A DNA stretch of 64,000 nucleotides from Planctomicrobium sp051465645. GTDB lineage: Bacteria; Planctomycetota; Planctomycetia; Planctomycetales; Planctomycetaceae. Shown piece by piece: positions 17,822 to 26,756 of this stretch (position 1 is the stretch's first letter; each line of letters opens with the position of its first letter). Where the stretch lies: positions 310,001-374,000 of the forward strand of contig NZ_CP195790.1 in the NCBI RefSeq assembly GCF_051465645.1. The letters run 5' to 3'. Both the position numbers and the translations under genes were made by a program. Under the pieces are notes generated by a model. The model made no database searches. It worked only from the letters and a program-made list of their open reading frames with translations, and was not told the origin of the DNA.

Positions 17822-19402
17822 ATGGCATTCCTCCACCTTACCGCCGCTGCTGAACGTACCCTCACTCGTTTGAAACAGGATGCGGTCGGTGATGTTTCTC
17901 CGGTGCAATTGAGTTTTCGTCTCTTGTCGAACCTGCTGGATGACGAAGGGCACGCGGCCGAGTTGTTGAGATCGGCGTCGATTGACGAATCAACGCTTCA
18001 ACTACGGATGGAGCAACTGTCTGTAGAGGCGGCAGTGAATGACGCCGCGAACTACATGGAATGGCAACGCGCCCTGCTGCGAAGTGCCGACGAATTTGCA
18101 ATCGAACACGCTGAAGATGGCATTACTGGAACCGAGCATTTGCTGCTGGCCGTGGTCAGTATTCAACCTGTCGTTGCGGAGTGGTTGAACGGCTTTCAAC
18201 TCGACTTCGACGATATTCTGGAAAAGTTCAGCTCCCCTCCTCCAGATCTCAGTGTGGCGGGCGTCAACATCGGTCAGATTCGCCCCGTTGAACAAGGAGC
18301 GATGGATGCGGCGGCACTTGCGAGGATCATGGATGCAAGTGCGAACCGCTGTCGCGAAGGATTGCGGGTGGTCGAAGACTACGTGCGATTCCATCTGGAT
18401 GACGCCACTCTTCAGCGAGAACTCAAGCAGATTCGGCATCGACTGACTCAGGCGTTGAAGCACATCGGTCAGGAACGCTGGATTCCCTCCCGAGACAGTC
18501 TGGGGGATGTTGGCCCGCAAGGCACACTGGCGACTGAACGGTCTCGTGAGTCGCTTGTTGATGTGATTCGTGCGAATTTCAAACGGATTGAAGAGTCGCT
18601 ACGAAGTCTGGAAGAGTATGGCAAGTTGATCGACTCGGAAGTCGCCCTCTCGATCTCCGAGTGTCGTTACAAGATCTACACCGTTGAGAAAGCGATGGAG
18701 ACGATCCTTTCGAATCGACATCGACTCGAAAAGTGTCGTCTGTATCTCCTCGTGACTGCTGCAAACTGTCGCTATTCCCCTGAGATTGTGATTCGCAACT
18801 CACTGGAGAAAGGGGTCGACATCGTTCAGATTCGCGAAAAAGAGATGAGTGTCCGAGAGTTGATGCGATATGGGAAGCAGGTGCGTGAGTGGACGAATCA
18901 AACCGGTGCTCTGTTCATCATGAATGATCGAGCAGACGTCGCTGCCGCCGTCGGTGCAGATGGAGTTCACCTCGGACAGGATGATCTCGACGTTGCATCC
19001 GCTCGTCGTTTGCTGGGGGGAACGGGAATTATCGGGGTTTCTACGCATGAGCCGGAACAAGCTCGCAAGGCCCTTTTTGACGGGGCGGATTACTTCGGAG
19101 TTGGACCGGTCTTCCAGTCTCGCACCAAAGAGTTTTCAGAGTTTGCCGGGCTGGACTATGTTCAACATGTTTCCCTTAATTTTTCGTTACCTTGGTTTCC
19201 GATCGGTGGAATCCATCAAGGGAATCTAAAAAGTGTCTTACAGGCTGGTGCCTCCCGAGCGGCAGTCAGCAGCGCGATTTGTCAGGATCCAGATCCCCGA
19301 GGCGTGACTGCCGAATTGGCTGATCAACTCAAGTCGCACGCAGAATTTCAGGCTTTTATGCGAAAAGTCAACGAAGAACGTAGTCCATCGCAGCGAAATT
19401 GA
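17822..19402 (+). CDS. thiE: Thiamine-phosphate synthase with N-terminal Clp_N-like and ThiD2 domains
   Basis: 526 aa, much longer than a ~210-aa ThiE. Residues ~1-140 resemble a Clp N-domain pair: LTAAAERTLTRL...DDEGHAAELL and then EFAIEHAEDGITGTEHLLLAVV. Residues ~160-300 match the ThiD2 extension (RIMDASANRCREGLRVVEDY). Residues ~305-515 are a complete ThiE: VDIVQIREK, MNDRADVAAAVGADGVHLGQDD, IGVSTHEPEQA, GVGPVFQSRTK, GLDYV, PIGGI and AVSSAI. ThiE joins HMP-PP and THZ-P to thiamine phosphate; ThiD2 is linked to HMP-P kinase activity. The Clp_N-like segment has no known role here. The ATG at 17822 is the only start preserving all domains. Confidence 0.9.
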   Translation: MAFLHLTAAAERTLTRLKQDAVGDVSPVQLSFRLLSNLLDDEGHAAELLRSASIDESTLQLRMEQLSVEAAVNDAANYMEWQRALLRSADEFAIEHAEDGITGTEHLLLAVVSIQPVVAEWLNGFQLDFDDILEKFSSPPPDLSVAGVNIGQIRPVEQGAMDAAALARIMDASANRCREGLRVVEDYVRFHLDDATLQRELKQIRHRLTQALKHIGQERWIPSRDSLGDVGPQGTLATERSRESLVDVIRANFKRIEESLRSLEEYGKLIDSEVALSISECRYKIYTVEKAMETILSNRHRLEKCRLYLLVTAANCRYSPEIVIRNSLEKGVDIVQIREKEMSVRELMRYGKQVREWTNQTGALFIMNDRADVAAAVGADGVHLGQDDLDVASARRLLGGTGIIGVSTHEPEQARKALFDGADYFGVGPVFQSRTKEFSEFAGLDYVQHVSLNFSLPWFPIGGIHQGNLKSVLQAGASRAAVSSAICQDPDPRGVTAELADQLKSHAEFQAFMRKVNEERSPSQRN

Positions 19403-19799
19403 GCGATGTAAATATCAACAGAAGCTGATTTTATCCGCAGTTTCTGACATTCAGATCTTTGCGGGAAGCCAATAATTGGAATGTCAGGTTTTGTTCCCTT
19501 AATTTGAGCGGTTCACATTGGGGGATTTGCGATTGGATTTAGGTGGTTTACATTGTCAGACGTTCTACCGTCGGGTATGCCTTTTTACCGGGTCGTGAAA
19601 GCCAGTATCGCCTCCCGGCCGATGATGGAATACAATCCGCCACACTGTGGATGACTTGCGTCCGCAAATCAGCCTCGATTCCTGCGACATGTGGCGGCCA
19701 ATGTGGGCCTGAATTTCGCGAAGGATGGATTTCTTTCGCTGCCGGCATGCCATACGAAACATGAGATCCGCAGAAGCGACGTTCTCAAAGGATGAAGAC
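19403..19799. other. Intergenic, no gene
   Basis: About 400 bp between thiE and the DsbD-like gene. The DsbD frame is open back to 19725 but lacks coding character. No clear terminator for thiE was found. Confidence 0.45.
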
Positions 19800-22415
19800 A
19801 TGCGTTTTGTGCTTTGCAGTCTTTGCGCCGTATTTCTGATGGTGCCATCAGTCTGGGCGCAGGGATTTGAGTCAAGTCTCTTTCAAACGAAAGAACCAGT
19901 CAGTCAATTTCAGGCTTCCAGCAAGCCGGAAGTCTCTGCAGTACTGGTTCCTGCCGGACAGCCGGGTGTTGTTCAGCTTCAGGTCAAGTTGGTGATTCCG
20001 CCTGGCGCGAACTCATATTCTCAGGCCGAGTTTCCCAAGCCGACGAAGATCGAAATTGAAGCGACAGGCTGGAAGCCGGTTGATGCTTCGTACGGGATTA
20101 GTCCACCACCAAAGAAAGAGTTTGACGAGAACTTTGGGGCAGAAGTCGAAAAGATCTTCGGAACGGCGATCTTCTCACGTCGCTTCACTCTTCCTGCCGG
20201 GACCAATTTGAGCAGCCTGTCTGTAAAGGGAACCATCAACTTCCTTTACTGCGACAAGGATCAATGTCGTCCGCAAACTGCCGATTTCACGGCCAAGGTC
20301 GTTGCCCCGCGTCGAGAAGACGTTCAGGGGGAAGCACAGGCTCAGGATCCGGTATCAAAAGCTCCTTCGTCAGAAATGTCTGCGCCAGCTGCGCCGTTCG
20401 ATCTGTCTTCTCGATTGTCCCTGCCCACCCGATCGGCCCCTGCAGCGTCAACGACAATTCCCTCAATGACAACGCTTGATGCAGGCGAGAAGTCAGCGGG
20501 AAGCGCGACCGCGAGTGAGCCTGTCTCCTCGCTTGCTTATGGTTATGAAATGATTCCGGTCGGGAAAGGGGCATCTGCCAGAAAGAGCCCGATCAAGTTG
20601 CAGTTTGAGTTGTCTCCGAAGGATGCCAAGGTTGGCGAAACTGTGACTCTGGCCATCACGATGACCTTGGATCAGAGATGGTCAACTTATGCACTGGAGC
20701 GAGTCGACGAGACACAGATTGAGAACCCAACTCAAATTAAGTTTGAGCCTGAGAACCTGAAAGCAATTGGTTCGACGGTCTCCGTTCCGCTGCCTCAGGT
20801 GCATACCACGACGCTGCCGGACGGAGTTCGTCGCTCGAATTCTCATGAAAATCAGGTGACCTGGAAGCAGCAGTTTGAAGTCATCGAGAATGCTCCGTTT
20901 GGAGTCTCCGGTTCAATTCGATATCAGGTATGCGAAAAGGAATCAGCCTGTCTTCCCCCTCGATCAGTCAATTATTCATTAGGGTCTGCTCAGCAGGAAA
21001 CACTGCTGGGAGCGGTCCCCATTTCGAAGTCGTTTGTGGCTGTTCAGCCTGATGCCGTTGCAGGAAGTGTTCCAGCGACTTCAGCAGCAAGTAGTTTGGA
21101 AAACGGCTTGGCAATTGAGTCGAACGGAACTGACACGACTTTGTTTGGAGCGATGTTTTCTGCATTCTTCGCTGGATTGCTGATGAACATACTCCCGTGT
21201 GTGTTGCCAGTTCTGGCGATCAAAATCATCAGCTTTGTGCAACAGGCTGGCGAAAGCCGAATGCGCATCATCGGGCTGAATCTCGCTTACACTGCCGGTG
21301 TCATGGCCGTGTTTCTGGTCTTCGCCGTGTTGTCTGTTTTGCTCGGCCAGTCTTTGAGTTCGGTGTTCCAGAATACCACTTTCATGATTGTGATGAGTTG
21401 CGTCATCTTCACGATGGGGCTCAGCCTGTTTGGCGTGTTTGAACTCCCGGTTCCCGGAATCATTCCAAGTGCACATCATCACAATGAAGGTTATTCAGGG
21501 GCCTTTGTCACTGGCACTGTTGCCACGTTGCTGGGGACTCCCTGTATCGGGCCGTTTGTTGCACCGGTCTTCACCTGGAGTTTAGGTCAGCCGCCGGTCG
21601 TTGTGTTTGCGATGTTTGGTCTGATGGGATTGGGAATGGCGTTTCCATTCCTTCTGACTGGCGTGTTTCCAGCATTAGTCAATTGGCTTCCTCGACCAGG
21701 GAACTGGATGGTCGGTTTCAAGCAGTTCACCGGCTTTGTCATGATGGGGACGGTGATCTGGTTGCTGCTGTCTGTTGAGATGGAATGGCGAGTCCCCGTC
21801 CTTGTTCTCTTGCTTGCCCTCGCATTGTTTGTCTGGTTGTGTGCGAATCTCAGTTCGCCTGCGGATCCCTTCAGGAAGCGGATGCGCGGTTACGTCTTAG
21901 CTGCAGCAACCGGGCTGCCTGTCTTTGTGAGTGGCCTGTGGATGATGCAGGAGTTTCGTCCGATCTCTGAAAATGATGTACAGGCACATCGGATGCCGTG
22001 GAAGCCGTTTACTGAAGAGCAGCTAGTTGAACTGCGGAAGCAGGGAAAGCCAATGCTCATCGATTTCACTGCGAACTGGTGCGTGATCTGCAAGGTCAAC
22101 GAGAAGATTGCATTGGATCGCGAAGAGACAATTCAGTTTGTGAAAGAGAACGGCTTCACTCCAATGATGGCCGACTTCACCAAAGAGAACCCTGAGATTC
22201 TCAAGTACCTTCGCCAGTTCGGTCAGGACAGTGTTCCTCTGACGATTATTATTCCACCAGGCAAGGACAGCAAAATCATTGCCTTGCGTGGTCAGTACAC
22301 TCAGAGCATCCTTCTCGATAAGTTGAAAGAAGCGATGTTCGAGGCTCCGATCGTCAGTTCAGCTGAGGTCGAGTCCGCATCGGTGTTACGCCCGACGCTC
22401 GGTGTCGCGAACTAA
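19800..22415 (+). CDS. DsbD-type thiol:disulfide interchange protein with two periplasmic domains
   Basis: 871 aa from the ATG at 19800 (AAGGA ~8 nt upstream), with a signal peptide (MRFVLCSLCAVFLMVPSVWA). Two DsbD-alpha-like domains follow. One ends near YCDKDQCRP, the other contains YQVCEKESACLPP; each carries a Cys pair. The central polytopic domain holds the paired membrane cysteines C467 (ILPCVLP) and C582 (GTPCIGP). The C-terminal thioredoxin-like domain has WCVIC with C761/C764. DsbD passes electrons from cytoplasmic thioredoxin to periplasmic partners for cytochrome c maturation or disulfide isomerisation. A terminator follows. Confidence 0.92.
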   Translation: MRFVLCSLCAVFLMVPSVWAQGFESSLFQTKEPVSQFQASSKPEVSAVLVPAGQPGVVQLQVKLVIPPGANSYSQAEFPKPTKIEIEATGWKPVDASYGISPPPKKEFDENFGAEVEKIFGTAIFSRRFTLPAGTNLSSLSVKGTINFLYCDKDQCRPQTADFTAKVVAPRREDVQGEAQAQDPVSKAPSSEMSAPAAPFDLSSRLSLPTRSAPAASTTIPSMTTLDAGEKSAGSATASEPVSSLAYGYEMIPVGKGASARKSPIKLQFELSPKDAKVGETVTLAITMTLDQRWSTYALERVDETQIENPTQIKFEPENLKAIGSTVSVPLPQVHTTTLPDGVRRSNSHENQVTWKQQFEVIENAPFGVSGSIRYQVCEKESACLPPRSVNYSLGSAQQETLLGAVPISKSFVAVQPDAVAGSVPATSAASSLENGLAIESNGTDTTLFGAMFSAFFAGLLMNILPCVLPVLAIKIISFVQQAGESRMRIIGLNLAYTAGVMAVFLVFAVLSVLLGQSLSSVFQNTTFMIVMSCVIFTMGLSLFGVFELPVPGIIPSAHHHNEGYSGAFVTGTVATLLGTPCIGPFVAPVFTWSLGQPPVVVFAMFGLMGLGMAFPFLLTGVFPALVNWLPRPGNWMVGFKQFTGFVMMGTVIWLLLSVEMEWRVPVLVLLLALALFVWLCANLSSPADPFRKRMRGYVLAAATGLPVFVSGLWMMQEFRPISENDVQAHRMPWKPFTEEQLVELRKQGKPMLIDFTANWCVICKVNEKIALDREETIQFVKENGFTPMMADFTKENPEILKYLRQFGQDSVPLTIIIPPGKDSKIIALRGQYTQSILLDKLKEAMFEAPIVSSAEVESASVLRPTLGVAN

Positions 22416-22456
22416 CTGTTCGAGACGATCTTCCATCCAGAGACGCCAGAACAATT

Positions 22457-22495
22457 AAAAGGCCCTTCGGTCAAATTTGACCGAAGGGCCTTTTT
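22457..22495 (+). terminator. Rho-independent terminator
   Basis: Perfect stem AAAAGGCCCTTCGGTCAAA / TTTGACCGAAGGGCCTTTTT. It is symmetrical enough to act on both strands between the convergent DsbD-like and DUF1559 genes. Confidence 0.92.
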
Positions 22496-22675
22496 CGTTG
22501 CATTGAATCGGATTCTCGAAGTTGCTCCAGCTACCGAAGTGGCAACTGGAGCATCTTCAGAGTTCAATCCCGTCGAGGCCGTGTCGGTAAGACATGTGGT
22601 CAGGCGACGAGAGTTTCATCCGGAGTAAAGTGGAGTTCTGATAGTCAGAAACTGTGTTTCTGTTGCTCAACCGTA

Positions 22676-23719
22676 TTAGAACTCTCCAATTACTTGTCCA
22701 TCGTCGCGGCATGACAGGTAACGGTAGGTGGCAAAATCGACGTTTTCTGACAGGAAGCGGACTGAACCATCGGCCAGAAGGATGTTGATTCCCCCGGTGT
22801 GGAATGAATTTGTCACCGTGTTGAACGAACCTTGGCTGTTTGCTGCTGTTGGAGGCGAAGTGCTGTTGGAATAGGCGTTCGGTGGATAACGAACTGTTGT
22901 CAACCCCCCTGCGTACCAGAAGCCTGTGGTTGAGGGTGGAAACGACGTTCCTGCTGTGATGGATGTTGGAAGTGTGTTCGCGACACTGAACCATCCCCCC
23001 AGATAATTCGCACTGCGGGAAACCTTGTTCACAGCACCTGATTGCTCGGCGATCAAGATTGTGTTTGTTGTTCCATCGGTACAGTCCCGCATCCGCTTGC
23101 TTTCAAATGCCACCATGATTCCGTTTCGGCAATAAGCTGAAGAGCTCGCCAGATTCTCGCCGGTGCACATTTGGGCTCGGTTCAACGGATCAGGATATGC
23201 TCCGGTGACACCCACATAGTCCATTGTCATGCCCTGATAACTGAGCGTCATATGGGCATGATTGAAGTCAGAGAGCGGGCTGGATGGGCATTTGTAGGCG
23301 GCAATCGACTTGTTTCTGAGAATGGCATTCCCGTTGAACCCGCATGGAGTGTCAGGGCTTGCTGCGTTGCAGGGCGTCGCCCCACCAGCGTGGGCATAGA
23401 AGCCGTCGTTGTTGATGTTCAGTGAGTTGTACAAGGCTGATTGTTCGATATACGGAAGGATGAAAACTCGCCAATTCGGCCGACCAGCCCAACTTCCCCC
23501 CATTGGAAAGACACTCATTGTGTCAAGGTAGTTGTGGAAGGCGAGTCCCAACTGCTTCATGTTGTTTTTACACTGCGATCTTCGAGCGGCCTCTCGCGCC
23601 TGTTGCACTGCTGGCAGCAGGAGAGCGATCAAAATCGCAATGATTGCGATCACGACCAAAAGTTCGATTAACGTAAAGCCGTTTGTGCGACGTCGTCGCT
23701 GTGGGATCGAGGGGCTCAT
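22676..23719 (-). CDS. DUF1559 prepilin-like protein
   Basis: 347 aa with the canonical leader GFTLIELLVVIAIIAILIAL at residues ~14-33, followed by LLPAVQQAREAARRSQCKNN. The C-terminal region holds HTGGINILLADGSVRFLSENV and the terminal CRDDGQVIGEF. This is the typical planctomycete DUF1559 architecture. The ATG at 23719 starts with a basic MSPSIPQRRRRTN tail before the leader. An upstream TTG at 23764 is possible but less plausible. The role is probably surface- or pseudopilin-related. Confidence 0.92.
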   Translation of the reverse strand: MSPSIPQRRRRTNGFTLIELLVVIAIIAILIALLLPAVQQAREAARRSQCKNNMKQLGLAFHNYLDTMSVFPMGGSWAGRPNWRVFILPYIEQSALYNSLNINNDGFYAHAGGATPCNAASPDTPCGFNGNAILRNKSIAAYKCPSSPLSDFNHAHMTLSYQGMTMDYVGVTGAYPDPLNRAQMCTGENLASSSAYCRNGIMVAFESKRMRDCTDGTTNTILIAEQSGAVNKVSRSANYLGGWFSVANTLPTSITAGTSFPPSTTGFWYAGGLTTVRYPPNAYSNSTSPPTAANSQGSFNTVTNSFHTGGINILLADGSVRFLSENVDFATYRYLSCRDDGQVIGEF

Positions 23720-24216
23720 GCTTAGTTGCGTCTTTGTAAGCTGGAGACGGTAGGGTTCAGGCAAGGTTTGACTGCTCGCTGGGCCGACTGGTTCTGGTGT
23801 CAGGCCAGTGAAGCTTGGAGCAGAAAATCGACGAGGAATATCTGGCGAGAATTCAACTAATTCGGTGCGAAGTAATCGCGCAGGATTTGTTCATTAGGCT
23901 ATCGGAAAGTTGATCAAATCCAAGGCTGCAATTGGGTGAAATCTGGAAATAAATCACGAGGATCCCTTACGCGATAACAGGTAGATATGTCTATTTCTTC
24001 GTGAGTTGACCCATATCAATGTCGGGAAAGATGAGACTCAGTGCGACACAAATGGGAACGAGTTGAAATTGTGGTGAGACATTCCGGTTTGGGTTGAGTT
24101 CCTGATAAGGTTGTGTTGGTCTGACGCCGGATCGCTGATCGGGAGATTGCGAAAGCTGCACTGGTCGCCCCTGTTCGACAGAGAGTTCCTTTCGCCAAAA
24201 ATTGAATGATTCACCT
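23720..24216. other. Divergent intergenic region, no gene
   Basis: About 500 bp between the minus-strand DUF1559 gene and the plus-strand ABC-importer gene. No ORF or convincing promoter motif was identified. Confidence 0.45.
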
Positions 24217-25860
24217 ATGGTTCAATCTGATTGGCCGCGAGATCTCTTCTCTGAGAACGATTGCACTTCAACACGGGGCAAGCTCAGGACTCTTTGCCTG
24301 GGCGGACTTCTTTGCCTCGGGGTGTTCTTTGTTGACCTGCGTGAGGTGGCAGCTGGAGAAGGGCTCAACAGAGTCAAGCAACGCGGCACCTTGATTTGGG
24401 GAGCAGATCAGGAAGGAGGCGGTCCATTCGTTTATCCAGCGAGTGATGACGCCACCCGACTGGAAGGGTTTGAAGTTGAACTCGCGGAATTGCTGGCGAC
24501 TGAACTCGGCGTCAAATCGCAGTTCCAACAGGGGCAATGGGACAAGTTGCCAGACCTGCTGGATCGTGGTGATCTCGACATCGTGTTGAATGGCTACGAA
24601 TGGTCGCCGGTGCGTGCGGCCAGATATGGGACGTCGATTCCCTACTACATCTATGAGCTGCAATTACTCGCAAGAAAAGACGACTCGTCTTTGAAAAGCT
24701 GGGAGGATGTTCTGAATCCTCCAGATGGCCGCAAGAAGCGAATCGCTGTTCTCGGAAGTTCCGCTGCCGATGAGTACCTTCAGAAACTTGGTAACAAGAT
24801 CACGATCGCGAACTTCGATGGTGTGTCTGATGCCATGCGTTCGGTGGAATTGAATGTTGATGGAATCGACGCCAATCTGCAGGACTTGCCAATCTGGACG
24901 TACTACGAGTCCGGCTTTCCGTTGATCACCGCAGTTGGGGACCCGGTTGGTCGCGGGTTCTATGTCGCAATGACAAGGAAGGAAGATTCCGAGCTCCTTG
25001 CAGCAGTGAATGAAGCATTGCTGAAAGCGCTTCGCGACGGACGGTTGAGGAAGATTCTCGCCAAGTACCGGATGTGGAATGAGACTCAGTCATTGCGAGC
25101 ACTGGAGACGAATGCCAGTGGGAACTTTCTTGGCCCGTTAGGCGTGTCAAAAGTAAATGCAGATGGAACAACCGCGAGTGACGAGCAGGAGTATGTTCCC
25201 TCTGGCAGTTGGGAAGTGATTTGGCAACGCGGCGGGTTACTCGTCGATGCGGCGATGATGACAGTAATGCTGGCCTTCACTTCGATGCCATTGGCGATTC
25301 TGATCGGGCTGATGGTGGCCTTGCTGCGGCTGTATGGACCGTGGCCATTACGGACACTCTGTTCGATCTATGTCGAATTGATTCGAGGGACACCGCTGGT
25401 TTTGCAGTTGTATGTGCTGTTCTTCCTGCTGCCGGAGATTGGAATCAAGGTCAATGCGTTTGGTGCCGCAGTAGCAGGCTTGGCCCTGAACTATTCGGCA
25501 TATGAGGCGGAGATCTATCGGGCGGGGCTACAGGCGATTCCTCGTGGGCAGATGGAAGCGGCTCAGTCATTGGGGTTCAGTCGCTGGTTGGCTTTAAGAC
25601 GCATCATCATTCCGCAGGCCACCCGACTTGTGATTCCGCCCGTCACCAACGACTTCATTGCCTTGTTCAAAGACACCGCAGTCTGCTCGGTCATTACCGT
25701 CGTCGAACTGAGTAAGCAGTATTACATTCAGGCTCGCAGCACTGGCGCGATCATCGAACTCGGGGTGTTGACTGCCCTGCTCTACATGGCCATGAGTTAT
25801 CCACTGTCGCATCTCGCTGGTCGACTTGAGAAGCACTTGAGAACTGAGAGGCGATCATGA
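24217..25860 (+). CDS. Amino-acid ABC importer: fused substrate-binding protein and permease
   Basis: 547 aa. After a hydrophobic signal or anchor (~residues 24-41), a polar-amino-acid-type binding domain spans ~50-290 (RVKQRGTLIWGADQE, FEVELAELLATELGV, DIVLNGYEWSPVRAA). A HisMQ/GlnP-type permease spans ~320-535 with several membrane helices (VELIRGTPLVLQLYVLFFLLP) and the EAA loop EAAQSLGFSRWLALRRIIIPQA. Its stop overlaps the start of the ATPase gene (ATGA), indicating translational coupling. Such fusions are known in GlnP-type systems. The start is uncertain (TTG at 24202 possible). Confidence 0.93.
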   Translation: MVQSDWPRDLFSENDCTSTRGKLRTLCLGGLLCLGVFFVDLREVAAGEGLNRVKQRGTLIWGADQEGGGPFVYPASDDATRLEGFEVELAELLATELGVKSQFQQGQWDKLPDLLDRGDLDIVLNGYEWSPVRAARYGTSIPYYIYELQLLARKDDSSLKSWEDVLNPPDGRKKRIAVLGSSAADEYLQKLGNKITIANFDGVSDAMRSVELNVDGIDANLQDLPIWTYYESGFPLITAVGDPVGRGFYVAMTRKEDSELLAAVNEALLKALRDGRLRKILAKYRMWNETQSLRALETNASGNFLGPLGVSKVNADGTTASDEQEYVPSGSWEVIWQRGGLLVDAAMMTVMLAFTSMPLAILIGLMVALLRLYGPWPLRTLCSIYVELIRGTPLVLQLYVLFFLLPEIGIKVNAFGAAVAGLALNYSAYEAEIYRAGLQAIPRGQMEAAQSLGFSRWLALRRIIIPQATRLVIPPVTNDFIALFKDTAVCSVITVVELSKQYYIQARSTGAIIELGVLTALLYMAMSYPLSHLAGRLEKHLRTERRS

Positions 25861-26600
25861 TTCAGCTTCGTGAGGTCGTAAAGCGATACGGAAAGACGGA
25901 TGTTCTGCGTGGCGTCTCCATGTCCGTGGCCAAGGGAGAAGTCTGTGTCCTGCTCGGGCCTTCAGGTGGAGGTAAGAGTACGCTCTTACGTACGATTAAT
26001 GGTCTGGAGTCGTTCGATTCAGGTGAGATTCAAGTTGGCGAAGTCGTCCTGCCGGCGGTGGGTGATGCATCGCGTGATTCCGCTTTGACTCTGATACGCA
26101 AACAGGTGGGAATGGTCTTTCAACAGTTCCACTTGTTTCCCCATCGAACCGTGATCGAGAACGTAACGGAAGCGCCGATTCATGTTTTGGGAAAGCCCAA
26201 AGATGTGGCTCGGCAGCATGCGAAAACGCTGCTTGATCGGGTTGGTCTGGCTGAGAAATGCGACATGTACCCGGATGCATTGTCTGGAGGCCAGCAGCAG
26301 CGAGTCGCTATTGCTCGAACATTGGCAATGAACCCTTCTGCGATTTTATTTGATGAACCGACCAGTGCGCTTGATCCAAGAATGACGGCAGAGGTGACGA
26401 GCGTCATGGCGGATCTGGCGAAAGACGGCCAGACGATGATTGTCGTCACGCATGGTCTGGGGTTCGCACGATCGGTCGGGCATCGTGTTCACCTGCTGCA
26501 TGCTGGCAATATTGAAGAGTCAGGGAGCCCGGAACAATTGTTCGGCAATCCTCAATCAAGCGTGACAAAAGCGTTTCTGGCTGACATTCATCGAGGATGA
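25857..26600 (+). CDS. Amino-acid ABC transporter ATPase (GlnQ/HisP type)
   Basis: 247 aa, the size of GlnQ-like ATPases. Walker A GPSGGGKS is at ~34-41, the Q-loop is VGMVFQQFHLFPH, the signature LSGGQQQRVAIARTL is at ~142-156, Walker B ILFDEP at ~163-168, and a switch His follows in VVTHG. It powers import through the fused receptor-permease encoded just upstream, with a 4-bp ATGA overlap. Confidence 0.96.
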   Translation: MIQLREVVKRYGKTDVLRGVSMSVAKGEVCVLLGPSGGGKSTLLRTINGLESFDSGEIQVGEVVLPAVGDASRDSALTLIRKQVGMVFQQFHLFPHRTVIENVTEAPIHVLGKPKDVARQHAKTLLDRVGLAEKCDMYPDALSGGQQQRVAIARTLAMNPSAILFDEPTSALDPRMTAEVTSVMADLAKDGQTMIVVTHGLGFARSVGHRVHLLHAGNIEESGSPEQLFGNPQSSVTKAFLADIHRG

Positions 26601-26633
26601 TTGTGAGCGGCGTCGGATGCATTTAAGACCAAT

Positions 26634-26669
26634 GCGGCGGTGACTGATTGTTAACCCGGTCACCGCCGC
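26634..26669 (+). terminator. Strong hairpin after the ABC operon
   Basis: Perfect 11-bp stem GCGGCGGTGAC / GTCACCGCCGC. No T-run follows, so it may be a transcript-stabilising hairpin or a Rho-assisted end rather than a classical terminator. It lies between convergent genes. Confidence 0.5.
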
Positions 26670-26756
26670 GATCTGCGTCATGGTGTGAATGGATGCGAGT
26701 CGTTCTTCGCGGCTGATTTCTCAGCGTCTGTCAAGCTCGCTTTCAGTCAGGCTCGC

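Noticed and set aside
13743..19402. A thiamine gene cluster (yjbQ + thiE)
   Set aside because: The two genes are about 3.7 kb apart with unrelated genes and a terminator between them, and no TPP riboswitch was seen before thiE.
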